Shown: one piece after another, positions 1 to 6,835 of the stretch | Layout of the letters: every line of letters begins with the position of its first letter | Position numbering within the stretch: the first letter of the stretch is position 1 | Assembly: GCA_003218345.1 (NCBI GenBank) | Contig: QHNF01000007.1 | Location: forward strand, 1 to 13,532 | DNA: 13,532 nt | Source: Verrucomicrobiota bacterium | GTDB lineage: Bacteria; Verrucomicrobiota; Verrucomicrobiia; Chthoniobacterales; UBA10450 | Reading direction: 5' to 3' | The notes under the pieces: model-generated | Database searches by the model: none | Told to the model about the DNA's origin: nothing | The model's input: the letters and a program-made list of their open reading frames with translations, nothing else | Made by a program: the position numbers and the translations under genes

Positions 1-538
1 GCGACGCTGGATAGCCGGGCAATATTCCGATGTGCATACCCACTCCATCTTCCGTCAAACGCAAGAACCATTTCATCGAAGCGCCGGCGAAATGTGTGCC
101 GCTGGGAGCGGAATCGATACGGGCGCTGACCCCGCCGCGCACCACGCGGCCCGAACCGTCTACGAAGTCGCCGTATAGACTGGAGTGATGATTCGGATCT
201 TTCTCAAGCACGCGCATGTGGCCCCTGGGCGATTCGTGTCCGCGTCTGCCAGACGAAATCGGACCATCGGCGACGATTTGATCTCCGATCATGAGGTAAG
301 CCCGCTGCTTCGGAATCGAAACGACGATGCGCGTGTTGTCCGGCGTTGCCTCATTGAGCACAGATTGATTCACTTTCAGCGAGTCCTGCTTGCGAATGAG
401 ATCGGACGCCTTCCGCATGGTTTGCGACGCCGGCTTTTGTTGTGGCGTCGGTCTCGGTCCAAAAAGACGTATCTGAGCGCTGACAGAACATGCAAGAACA
501 GCCATTAAAGTCACGGGAATGAGTATCGGAAACCGCAT
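1..538 (-). CDS. L,D-transpeptidase (YkuD domain), C-terminus cut by window edge
   Basis: Partial gene; 179 residues are visible, read leftward from ATG at 538. YkuD-family L,D-transpeptidases form 3-3 crosslinks in peptidoglycan or attach proteins to it, acting outside the inner membrane. The N-terminus is an export signal (hydrophobic residues 4-20). V14-L15-A16-C17 could be a lipobox, otherwise cleavage near V19-S20-A21 is plausible. The YkuD fold starts about residue 68 (TRIVVSIPKQRAYLM), followed by SSGRRGHESPRG (95-106) and the conserved GMHIG (167-171). The last visible residues are G-Y-P-A-S and the next codon begins with C, as expected for the catalytic S-H-G-C-V/I-R motif just outside the window. 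The catalytic Cys itself is therefore not seen. The start lies 3 bases after the stop of the lysozyme-like gene, so the two are probably co-transcribed. No clear Shine-Dalgarno is visible. Confidence 0.88.
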   Translation of the reverse strand, partial: MRFPILIPVTLMAVLACSVSAQIRLFGPRPTPQQKPASQTMRKASDLIRKQDSLKVNQSVLNEATPDNTRIVVSIPKQRAYLMIGDQIVADGPISSGRRGHESPRGHMRVLEKDPNHHSSLYGDFVDGSGRVVRGGVSARIDSAPSGTHFAGASMKWFLRLTEDGVGMHIGILPGYPAS

Positions 539-541
539 AAA

Positions 542-1384
542 TTAGGCGCCACTGTAGCTTGTTACGCGCCGAATCCAACCCGATAACCATCGCGATTCGT
601 GTCGTCCGGCCGGAGCGTTTTGCACGCGGCGAATCAAAACCGCCTTTGCTGCCTGAGCAAATTCGGCAACTGCTGCGGCATCAGAATCGCCATGCATGGC
701 TGCGAGCACCTGAAGCAAGCCCCATCCCTGACCTTGATAACGCTCCGTATGCAGGACGCCTTCCCCCTTAAAGTTCACATAATCGACAAGGGGGTAATAT
801 CCCTGTGGAGTTCGCGCCATACGTTCGAATTGTTGCTGCACGTTGGCCCGATCATGAGGCGCCGCTTGGGCCAACATTTTAGGCAGCGCGCTTTGTAACC
901 GGGCAATGAGGAATTCTGCCTGAAGATCAATGGTATCGGCGAGAAACTGGCGCAATTGATTCATTGTCACTGTGTGTTGGGCTCGAAGAAACTCTGCCCG
1001 CGAATTCCACGGACATGGCTGGTCGCCGACACCCAAAAAAAGAGGTGGCAATTTAGCGCCGCGACTTGAGATGAAGCTCACGAGTTTGGGAAAACTTTCC
1101 TCGAACGGGCCGCGCCGGCCTCTCGGGTACCAGATGAAGTGGCCGATGCCAAGGGATGCGAAGTCTTCGCCTTCATTCCATGCAGTGAGGCCGGTGATGG
1201 TTCCGTTGCATTCATTTTGCCAGATTCTTTTCCCGATCCTCAGAACGTCAGAATGTGAGAGATTGATTGCACAAAGCGGATGGGGCCAGGTGGCAATCGA
1301 CGTGGCAAGGAGCAGGGCGAGTAACGAAGGAGAGCCCCCAAATCGACAGCGGTGCTGTTTTCTTGACGGGCGGCGTTTATCCAT
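542..1384 (-). CDS. Secreted protein with lysozyme-like Glu...GIGH signature
   Basis: 280 residues from ATG at 1384. An in-frame ATG at 1420 adds 12 residues, but the inner start gives a normal signal peptide: basic MDKRRPSRKQHRCRF, a hydrophobic core at 20-32, and cleavage near C38-A39. I do not recognise a named family. Residues 55-87 read W-Q-N-E58-C-N-G, then L-T-x-W-N-E-G-E-D-F-x-S-L, then GIGHFIWYP (79-87). Glu followed by an acidic/Ser stretch and G-I-G-H resembles the active site of T4-type (GH24) lysozymes, with about four more residues between Glu and GIGH. C-terminal motifs include YYPLVDYVNFKGEG and Q-G-W-G-L-L-Q-V-L. Together with the downstream L,D-transpeptidase this suggests an exported cell-wall enzyme. 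The muramidase role is an inference; the gene itself is secure. Confidence 0.72.
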   Translation of the reverse strand: MDKRRPSRKQHRCRFGGSPSLLALLLATSIATWPHPLCAINLSHSDVLRIGKRIWQNECNGTITGLTAWNEGEDFASLGIGHFIWYPRGRRGPFEESFPKLVSFISSRGAKLPPLFLGVGDQPCPWNSRAEFLRAQHTVTMNQLRQFLADTIDLQAEFLIARLQSALPKMLAQAAPHDRANVQQQFERMARTPQGYYPLVDYVNFKGEGVLHTERYQGQGWGLLQVLAAMHGDSDAAAVAEFAQAAKAVLIRRVQNAPAGRHESRWLSGWIRRVTSYSGA

Positions 1385-1443
1385 TAGCGTGCCACTTTCT
1401 GCGGCGATTAATCGAATCAAATTCGCTCGGAAAATACCAACTT
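1385..1443. promoter_or_regulatory. Divergent promoter region between cell-wall pair and FKBP gene
   Basis: These 59 bases separate the divergent starts at 1384 (minus) and 1444 (plus), so both promoters should lie here or just inside the genes. The stretch is AT-rich toward the plus-strand gene (ATTAATCGAATCAAATTC). I could not pick convincing -35/-10 hexamers or a Shine-Dalgarno for either gene. Confidence 0.4.
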
Positions 1444-2208
1444 ATGAAACATCTTATCCTCATTTTCAGCGCATCCTTACTTGCATTGCCTTTGTTTGGG
1501 CAAGAGAAATCAATCCAACTCAAAGACCAGAAAGACAAGGTCAGCTATAGCATCGGCATGAATATTGGATTCAACCTCAACCGGCAGAACGTGCAGATCA
1601 ATCCTGAAGCGCTAACCGCCGGCATGAAAGATGCAATTGCTGGCAAACCGCAGCTTAATCCCGACCAGGTGAAGGAGATTATGGCGGCATTTGAAAAAGA
1701 TATGGAACAAAAACAGAAGGAAGCCGGGGCGAAGAACGCTGCGGAAGGCACAAAATTTCTCGAGGAAAACAAAAAGAAAGAAGGCGTGAAAACAACTGCC
1801 AGCGGATTGCAGTACAAAGCCATCAAAGATGGAACAGGAGCGCAGCCAAAAGCGACCGACACGGTAACGGTAAATTACCGGGGGACGACCATTAGCGGCA
1901 CTGAGTTCGACAGTTCATACAAGCGTGGGCAACCCGCGACTTTTCCGCTTAACGGCGTGATCAAGGGCTGGACGGAAGGGCTTCAACTGATGAAAGTCGG
2001 ATCAAAATATCAATTTGTCATTCCGCCGAATCTTGCCTATGGCGAGCGCGCTGTCGGTCCGGATATTCCTCCGAACTCGACTTTGATTTTTGAAGTGGAG
2101 TTAATGGACGCCAAGCCGCCAGCGGCTGGCGCCAGTCCCGCAGCGCCGGCGCCGCCAAAAGCCAATCCGCCCACGACCTCGGCGCCGCCAAAACCGTCGC
2201 CAAAATAG
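1444..2208 (+). CDS. Exported FKBP-type peptidyl-prolyl cis-trans isomerase
   Basis: 254 residues from ATG at 1444. The enzyme isomerises Xaa-Pro bonds and assists protein folding, here in the periplasm or at the outer membrane (FkpA/Mip/FklB type). A signal peptide covers residues 1-19 (cleavage near FG-Q). Residues 30-118 match the FKBP N-terminal dimerisation domain: KVSYSIGMNIG, then a charged helix EKDMEQKQKEAGAKNAAEG and FLEENKKKEGVKTTASGLQY. The catalytic FKBP domain spans about 135-222, with binding-pocket residues Y145, D156, F168, V172-I173, W176 (GVIKGWTEGL), Y199 (AYGER) and F216. The tail from 224 is a low-complexity Pro/Ala linker of about 30 residues, absent from typical FkpA and perhaps wall-spanning. 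The coding frame stays open upstream to 1267, but that would hide the signal peptide, so 1444 is preferred. Two hairpins follow the stop. Confidence 0.93.
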   Translation: MKHLILIFSASLLALPLFGQEKSIQLKDQKDKVSYSIGMNIGFNLNRQNVQINPEALTAGMKDAIAGKPQLNPDQVKEIMAAFEKDMEQKQKEAGAKNAAEGTKFLEENKKKEGVKTTASGLQYKAIKDGTGAQPKATDTVTVNYRGTTISGTEFDSSYKRGQPATFPLNGVIKGWTEGLQLMKVGSKYQFVIPPNLAYGERAVGPDIPPNSTLIFEVELMDAKPPAAGASPAAPAPPKANPPTTSAPPKPSPK

Positions 2209-2215
2209 AGTGAAC

Positions 2216-2239
2216 GCGGTCATAAATTGACCGCTGTTT
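2216..2239 (+). terminator. Hairpin just after FKBP stop, probable terminator
   Basis: A perfect 7-bp inverted repeat, GCGGTCA (2216-2222) and TGACCGC (2228-2234), flanks a 5-base loop TAAAT. TGTTTC follows. It starts 8 bases after the FKBP stop codon. The T-tract is short, so efficiency is uncertain. Confidence 0.55.
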
Positions 2240-2295
2240 CAACTTTGTCGCTGTCGTCCTCGCGCCTTATTTCCTTGGAAAGCTAAGGAAAGCTT

Positions 2296-2318
2296 GACGG
2301 CTTAAAGCCGTCTTGTTT
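2296..2318. terminator. Second hairpin in the convergent FKBP/rsfS gap
   Basis: A perfect 7-bp stem, GACGGCT (2296-2302) and AGCCGTC (2306-2312), with a 3-base loop TAA. TTGTTT follows on the plus strand. It sits between convergent genes and could back up FKBP termination. On the minus strand it is about 95 bases beyond the rsfS stop and has only a weak T-tract there. Confidence 0.5.
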
Positions 2319-2405
2319 CCCGGGCTCGAGTTGGAGCCGCGTGTTAGCTTTCGCCGCGTATCGAGGTGCAAACATCGAGCCGGCTTCCACGTGAACAAGC
2401 AAGAA
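2313..2405. other. Non-coding stretch with small inverted repeats, unassigned
   Basis: No gene is supported here. The stretch holds GGCTC (2323-2327) paired with GAGCC (2334-2338) and an outer pair, CTTGTT (2312-2317) with AACAAG (2394-2399). TCGAG occurs twice near the middle. Open frames across it have no recognisable protein. It could be a degenerate dispersed repeat, but one window cannot show that. Confidence 0.3.
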
Positions 2406-2765
2406 TCAATGCGTCGCAGCCGTTTCCCATTCGAGCCGGGGCGCGTCGCCCCAGAGATCTTCCAAACTGTAAAAGGCACGTTTGTCCCGGTGGAAGATGT
2501 GAACCACTACTTGCAAGTAATCGAGCACGATCCATTGGCTCGCCGGAAATCCGTCAATCGCCACCGGTCGAATGGAATGATCCTCGCGCAATCGCGTTTC
2601 GATTTCATTTGCGATGGCTTTTAACTGCGGCTCGGATGTGGCCGAGCAAATCACGAAAAAATTCGTAAACGTCGAGACCGCGCGCAAGTCCAGGACAACA
2701 ATCTCTTCCGCCTTTTTGTTGGAGGCGAGTTCCGCACAGGTTCTTGCTAAATCTTCCGGGGTTAT
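2406..2765 (-). CDS. rsfS: Ribosomal silencing factor RsfS (Iojap family), apparent ATA start
   Basis: 119 residues if read from ATA at 2765. RsfS binds ribosomal protein uL14 and blocks 30S-50S joining when nutrients are short. The family core is clear: VVLDLRAVSTFTNFFVICSA, then IDGFPASQWIVLDYLQVVVH and YSLEDLWGDAP. No ATG, GTG or TTG is in frame between upstream coding and TTG at 2687. That TTG would delete the first helix and strand, which are present in frame as TPEDLARTCAELASNKKAEE. The natural N-terminus begins I-T-P-E-D-L, where relatives have Met. The ATA overlaps the nadD stop as ATAA, in place of the common ATGA overlap. GGAG lies 8 bases upstream, at proper Shine-Dalgarno spacing. 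A single G-to-A change in ATGA would explain both the TAA stop and the odd start. Family assignment is sure; the start is inferred. Confidence 0.9.
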   Translation of the reverse strand: MTPEDLARTCAELASNKKAEEIVVLDLRAVSTFTNFFVICSATSEPQLKAIANEIETRLREDHSIRPVAIDGFPASQWIVLDYLQVVVHIFHRDKRAFYSLEDLWGDAPRLEWETAATH

Positions 2766-3328
2766 TTCGGCTGCTCCAGGTAAAGTTTTTCGCGATGGAT
2801 GATTTCTTCCACTGCCGGTGGTACGAAATAGCGAATGGATCGGCCAGAGGCAACTCTCTTTCTGATTTCTGTGGCAGAAATATCTATTTTACGGCGGATA
2901 ATCTGATAAGAGTGGCTGGGTGGTTGGCCGGTTCGATCCAGAACTACAAAACGAACCATCTTTTCCAGCTCGGCGAAGCGATGCCAGTTTGTAAGGTTGT
3001 CCATGTTGTCTTCACCGATCAGGCAGTAAATCTCCGCATTATTTTTGCGTCGCCGAATTTCCTCTACGGTATCAATAGTGTACGAAGGCGGCGGCCGACG
3101 CAGTTCGCAATCATCCACAGCAAGTCCAGCTTCATTTTCAATGGCAGCGCGCATCATCAACAATCGTATTTCGCCGCTCGCAACGGGCGCGGTCTTTTTG
3201 GAGGGCGATACCTGAGCCGGAACAAGGATCACCTCCTCGGGGCCAAGTGTTTCAAAGGCTTCGCGAGCGATGATGAGATGTCCGTGATGAATCGGATCAA
3301 ACGTGCCGCCGTAGATTGCGATCTTCAT
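2762..3328 (-). CDS. nadD: Nicotinate-nucleotide adenylyltransferase
   Basis: 188 residues from ATG at 3328. Cytoplasmic NAD biosynthesis enzyme that joins ATP and nicotinate mononucleotide to make deamido-NAD. It shows the nucleotidyltransferase signature GGTFDPIHHGHL (7-18), with the (H/T)xGH-type motif contacting the nucleotide. It also shows SYTIDTVEEIR (82-92), LIGEDNMDNL (103-112) with the family's GxD-like region, and the C-terminal I-S-A-T-E-I-R-K-R motif (150-158) of the ISSTxxR type. Length is normal. A TTG three codons upstream was not chosen because Met-Lys-Ile-Ala-Ile-Tyr-Gly is the usual family start. The stop TAA overlaps the proposed rsfS start, and nadD-rsfS is a common bacterial pair. 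It is divergent from the hexosaminidase gene. Confidence 0.95.
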   Translation of the reverse strand: MKIAIYGGTFDPIHHGHLIIAREAFETLGPEEVILVPAQVSPSKKTAPVASGEIRLLMMRAAIENEAGLAVDDCELRRPPPSYTIDTVEEIRRRKNNAEIYCLIGEDNMDNLTNWHRFAELEKMVRFVVLDRTGQPPSHSYQIIRRKIDISATEIRKRVASGRSIRYFVPPAVEEIIHREKLYLEQPK

Positions 3329-3335
3329 TAAAAAC

Positions 3336-3358
3336 AAAACGCACCAGGGACGCGTTTT
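3336..3358. repeat. Inverted repeat in the nadD/nagZ divergent gap
   Basis: AAAACGC (3336-3342) and GCGTTTT (3352-3358) are perfect 7-base arms around a 9-base spacer. It lies 7 bases upstream of the nadD start, in the 67-base gap shared with the divergent hexosaminidase gene. It could be an operator or a short RNA hairpin; no regulator is known from the sequence. Confidence 0.4.
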
Positions 3359-3395
3359 TCACTCCGGGCACGCTCGGCATCTACCTTCCGAAAGT

Positions 3396-4496
3396 ATGAA
3401 GAGTGACTTGCTCGGTCAATTGATTCTCACAGGCGTTCCCGGCCCGCGGATTGACTCTGAAACAGGAAAATTATTCCGGCGCATTCAACCGGGTGGTTTT
3501 ATTCTTTTTGGCCGCAACATCGAGAGCGCATCGCAACTGCACAGACTGATCGATGATTTGCGGGATGTGAGCGAGGCTGATCCCATCATTACCATCGATC
3601 AGGAAGGTGGCCGTGTTTCGCGCCTGCGATTGATCGGCAACGAGCCGCCAAATGCGCAGCAATTGCGCGACAAAAATGACATCGATCTCATTCGGCGCCA
3701 CGGCGACATTACCGGGCGATTGCTTCGCCTCTTCGGTTTCAATCTCGATCTTTGCCCAGTACTCGACATTTCCTTCGATGACGACGCTGATAATTCATTA
3801 CGCGGCCGATGTTATGGAAAAACAGTCGAACAAGTCGTTCGTAATGCGCGCGCGTTTAATGACGCCTTGAGAGAGCAAGGAATCGCGAGTTGCGGAAAAC
3901 ACTTTCCCGGTTACTCCGCTGCGAATTCAGATGCCCATTATCAACTGCCACGGATCGATCGCACCTGCGAACAGCTTGATCGGAATGAGTTGGCCGTGTT
4001 TCGCGAATTCGTCGACGACGTTGACAGCATGATGATCTGTCACGGCTGGTATCCATGCTTCGACTCGAAGAAAATTCCGGCCAGCTTGTCGCGGCGGATC
4101 ATCACAGATTTGCTGCGCACCGAACTCCATTTCGATGGTCTCATCATGACAGATGATCTGGACATGGGCGCAATCCTCACTGGGTATCAGCTCGAGGACA
4201 CAATTCGCCTCGCTATCGCAGCAGGAAACGACTTGGCCATGATCTGCCATCGCATTCCCGAGATCGAGAATGTGCATCGGATTCTCGGCACGTTGCCTTC
4301 CGACCAAATCGATCAGGCGCTGGAAAACATTACGCGTTTTAAAAAGGGACTTGTGACCCCGGACGAATTTTCCGAAGCCGCGTTTCGCGAGATTGACAGC
4401 GAAATTCGGGATCTGCGTATCGCTGTGCTGGGCGAAGAAAACGCCATGCAGCGTATCGCCGAAGATGGCAAAACCTCGCCGGTGGAGATGTTCTGA
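3396..4496 (+). CDS. nagZ: GH3 beta-N-acetylhexosaminidase (NagZ-like)
   Basis: 366 residues from ATG at 3396. NagZ-type enzymes remove N-acetylglucosamine from anhydro-muropeptides during peptidoglycan recycling, normally in the cytoplasm. No signal peptide is present, which fits. GH3 motifs in order: PGGFILFGRN (32-41), TIDQEGGRVSRL (66-77), the substrate loop KHFPGYSAANSDAH (168-181) with the general acid/base His181 of the Asp/Ser-x-His dyad, HGWYP (216-220), and the nucleophile region TDDLDMGAI (252-260) with Asp253 as likely nucleophile. Length and single-domain architecture match Gram-negative NagZ. The OPT transporter starts 3 bases after the stop, so they probably form one transcript. 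Other GH3 hexosaminidases are possible, but the KHFPG...DxH loop is diagnostic of the NagZ group. Confidence 0.9.
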   Translation: MKSDLLGQLILTGVPGPRIDSETGKLFRRIQPGGFILFGRNIESASQLHRLIDDLRDVSEADPIITIDQEGGRVSRLRLIGNEPPNAQQLRDKNDIDLIRRHGDITGRLLRLFGFNLDLCPVLDISFDDDADNSLRGRCYGKTVEQVVRNARAFNDALREQGIASCGKHFPGYSAANSDAHYQLPRIDRTCEQLDRNELAVFREFVDDVDSMMICHGWYPCFDSKKIPASLSRRIITDLLRTELHFDGLIMTDDLDMGAILTGYQLEDTIRLAIAAGNDLAMICHRIPEIENVHRILGTLPSDQIDQALENITRFKKGLVTPDEFSEAAFREIDSEIRDLRIAVLGEENAMQRIAEDGKTSPVEMF

Positions 4497-4499
4497 GTC

Positions 4500-6509
4500 A
4501 TGTCGAGAGTGACCGTGAGCGCCAGTCAACAAAACCGCGCCGAACTTACCGTCCGCGGTCTGATCGTAGGCATAGTCATCACGCTGGTGTTCACTGCGGC
4601 CAACGTATACTTCGGTCTCAAGGCCGGTCTCACCTTTTCGACGTCGATTCCGGCGGCGGTGATTTCGATGGCGATCCTGCGGGGTTTTCGCGACGCGACC
4701 GTTCAGGAAAACAACATTGTGCAGACGGTAGCGTCCGCGGCGGGCACGCTGTCGTCGATTATTTTCGTGTTGCCCGGATTGATCATGATCGGCTGGTGGA
4801 CTGGTTTTCCATTCTGGATCTCTTTCGCGATCTGCGCGTTGGGCGGCATTCTGGGCGTGATGTACTCAATCCCGCTTCGCCGCGCCCTGGTGACTACTTC
4901 GGACCTGCCGTACCCAGAGGGCGTCGCCTGTGCGGAAGTACTTAAGGTTGGTAGCAGCGGCGATTCGGCGCACGCTTCCGACATTGAGCACGGCCGCGCA
5001 GGTCTGCTTGCGGTGTTGTGCGGATCGATCGTGTCCGCGGTGTTCGCAGTGATCGTTGCCACGCAAATCTTCGCCTCGGACGTCGCGCAGACTTTTCGAA
5101 TCGGCAGGCGCGGTGCAGTGAGTGGTTATGATTTCTCCCTTTCGTTCGCGCTGCTCGCCATCGGACATTTGGTTGGTCTTTCGGTCGGCCTTGCAATGCT
5201 CTTGGGCGCGGTGATCGGCTGGGGCTGGGGCGTGCCGCACTATTCAGCGCTGGCACACGATGTCAGCACCGCCGCAGCCGCACTCGCGCAGAGTACTTGG
5301 AGCCATAAGGTGCGCTTCGTCGGCGCTGGCGCGATCGGCGTCTCCGCGATCTGGACGCTACTGAAACTCGTGAAACCGGTCGCCAGCGGACTCGCAGGCG
5401 CAATGGCGGCATCTCGCGCGCGCAAAGCAGGTAAGGCTGACACGCTGCCGATCACCGAGCGCGATATTCCAATCGGCATTGTCGGTCTTTCCACATTAGC
5501 CTGCATGCTCCCGATTGGATGGCTGCTGGGCTATTTCGGCAATGCGAGCGGTCTCGGCGCACAGTTGCCAACGCTCATCATCGGTGGCGTCGCCTATGTC
5601 GTGTTAATGAGCTTCTTTGTTTCGGCTGTCTGCGGTTACATGGCGGGATTGATCGGTTCGTCCAACAGCCCACTCTCGGGCATTGGCATTCTAGTAGTGA
5701 TTGGCGCTGCGTTGCTTCTCGTATTTGGCGTAAAACCATACGTGTCGCCGGATGCGGGCAAGGCACTGATAGCGTTCGCGCTTTTTACCACTGCGGTAAT
5801 CTTCAACGTTGCTGCGATCGCGAATAATAACCTGCAGGATCTCAAGACCGGCCAGTTGGTTGATGCCACGCCGTGGAAGCAGCAAGTGGCGCTTGTTATC
5901 GGCGTAGTTGCGGGTGCGTTCGTGATTCCGCCCGTGCTCGATCTGGTAAATCATGCTTACGGATTCGTCGGTGCACCGGGCGCAGAGCTGCGCCCCAATC
6001 CATTGCCAGCGCCTCAGGCCGGCCTGATCTCCTCGCTAGCGCAGGGCGTCATCGCTGCTGATATCGATTGGAGTCTGATCCGAACCGGCGGATTTATCGG
6101 CGTCTGTATCATCTTACTAGACGAGATCCTCGCACGCACGACGCGACACATGCGCGTTCCTCCACTCGCCGTCGGTCTTGGAATTTATCTCCCGACTCAG
6201 AGCACTTTGATGGTCGTGGTCGGCGCGGTCGCGGGCTGGTTCTTCGACAAACGTGCTGACCGCAGCCCCAGGCCAGACGCGACGAAACAACTCGGGGTGC
6301 TACTGGCGTCAGGACTGATCGTCGGCGAGAGTGTGATCGGCGTGGTGATCTCCGCAATCGTCGTGTTCTCCGGCGTATCTGCACCGCTCGCGCTCGTCGG
6401 GCCAGCCTTTGGACCCGTTGCGATCATCATCGGTGGCGTTGCATTCGCCGCTACAGCAATTGTTCTTTACCGGTGGATCCTGCGGATGGGGGCAGCAAGA
6501 TCGACATGA
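4500..6509 (+). CDS. OPT-family oligopeptide transporter
   Basis: 669 residues from ATG at 4500. OPT proteins import oligopeptides or metal-chelate peptides by proton coupling; the bacterial substrate is mostly unknown. The protein is hydrophobic throughout, with roughly 14-16 membrane segments. Family motifs: ELTVRGLIVGIVITLVFTAA near the N-terminus, FGLKAGLTFSTSIPAAVISM (about 38-57), NNIVQTVASAAGTLSSI, SDLPYPEGVACAEVLK, GYMAGLIGSSNSPLSGIGI, NNNLQDLKTGQLVDATPWKQ and VPPLAVGLGIYLP. These fit the prokaryotic OPT subfamily. A charged cytoplasmic loop (RARKAGKADTLPITERD) divides the two halves. It follows nagZ by 3 bases and overlaps the next gene as ATGA (6506-6509), so translational coupling both ways is likely. 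A link to uptake of wall-derived peptides is inference from the neighbour only. Confidence 0.93.
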   Translation: MSRVTVSASQQNRAELTVRGLIVGIVITLVFTAANVYFGLKAGLTFSTSIPAAVISMAILRGFRDATVQENNIVQTVASAAGTLSSIIFVLPGLIMIGWWTGFPFWISFAICALGGILGVMYSIPLRRALVTTSDLPYPEGVACAEVLKVGSSGDSAHASDIEHGRAGLLAVLCGSIVSAVFAVIVATQIFASDVAQTFRIGRRGAVSGYDFSLSFALLAIGHLVGLSVGLAMLLGAVIGWGWGVPHYSALAHDVSTAAAALAQSTWSHKVRFVGAGAIGVSAIWTLLKLVKPVASGLAGAMAASRARKAGKADTLPITERDIPIGIVGLSTLACMLPIGWLLGYFGNASGLGAQLPTLIIGGVAYVVLMSFFVSAVCGYMAGLIGSSNSPLSGIGILVVIGAALLLVFGVKPYVSPDAGKALIAFALFTTAVIFNVAAIANNNLQDLKTGQLVDATPWKQQVALVIGVVAGAFVIPPVLDLVNHAYGFVGAPGAELRPNPLPAPQAGLISSLAQGVIAADIDWSLIRTGGFIGVCIILLDEILARTTRHMRVPPLAVGLGIYLPTQSTLMVVVGAVAGWFFDKRADRSPRPDATKQLGVLLASGLIVGESVIGVVISAIVVFSGVSAPLALVGPAFGPVAIIIGGVAFAATAIVLYRWILRMGAARST

Positions 6510-6835
6510 AACGAAGCTGGAATTGGTCGATCTGGATCGGATTCCTTTTCGCGCTAGCTGGTTTTCTCAGCTACACATTCTTTGCGCAATTCCCAGTCAC
6601 CCGTGATTTTCCGTGGGCGAATCTCTTGTTGTTTGCTGCCGGCGGAATTTTTCTCGTGCTGGGACTGTTTCGGGCGTTCGGCAAAGCGCGAGTTTATCGT
6701 GGTAACATCTTGGGACCGATTTTGGCCGTGCTGGGGATACTCATGCTTGGATTCTTTTCTTACGTTATGTTTTACGAATTGCGGCAGGTCCCGCCTTCGA
6801 CGGGAGCGCCGCGAGTCGGAGAAAAAAGCGCCTGA
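6506..6835 (+). CDS. Three-helix membrane segment, N-terminal part of a split peroxiredoxin gene
   Basis: 109 residues in this frame from ATG at 6506, which overlaps the OPT stop as ATGA. Hydrophobic helices lie at about 8-28, 37-57 and 67-90, with basic residues between helices 2 and 3 (RAFGKARVYRG). The end reads GAPRVGEKSA, then TGA. Removing one A from the six-A run at 6822-6827 changes this to R-V-G-E-K-A-P-E-F-T-L-P-D-Q-D-G, the typical start of an AhpC/TSA-type thioredoxin fold. The segment is therefore best read as the membrane anchor of the peroxiredoxin that follows. No ATG, GTG or TTG stands at a sensible place to start the peroxiredoxin alone. The indel may be real, a sequencing slip in the A run, or bypassed by frameshifting of net +1. 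Confidence 0.8.
   Translation: MKRSWNWSIWIGFLFALAGFLSYTFFAQFPVTRDFPWANLLLFAAGGIFLVLGLFRAFGKARVYRGNILGPILAVLGILMLGFFSYVMFYELRQVPPSTGAPRVGEKSA

Noticed and set aside
1363..1391. TTGACG as a -35 box for the FKBP gene
   Set aside because: No acceptable -10 hexamer occurs 16-18 bases downstream.
972..1550. 192-codon plus-strand frame opposite the lysozyme-like gene
   Set aside because: It has no recognisable domain and overlaps both the signal-bearing minus gene and the FKBP start in other frames.
3927..4532. 201-codon open frame on the minus strand antisense to nagZ
   Set aside because: It is His/Asp-rich without family motifs, and it lies wholly opposite a well-conserved enzyme gene. It is a codon-bias shadow.
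6822..6828. A-AAA-AAG slippery heptamer, suggesting programmed -1 frameshifting as in dnaX
   Set aside because: A -1 shift leads into a frame without peroxiredoxin sequence. The peroxiredoxin frame needs net +1 (or -2), so the classical mechanism does not fit.
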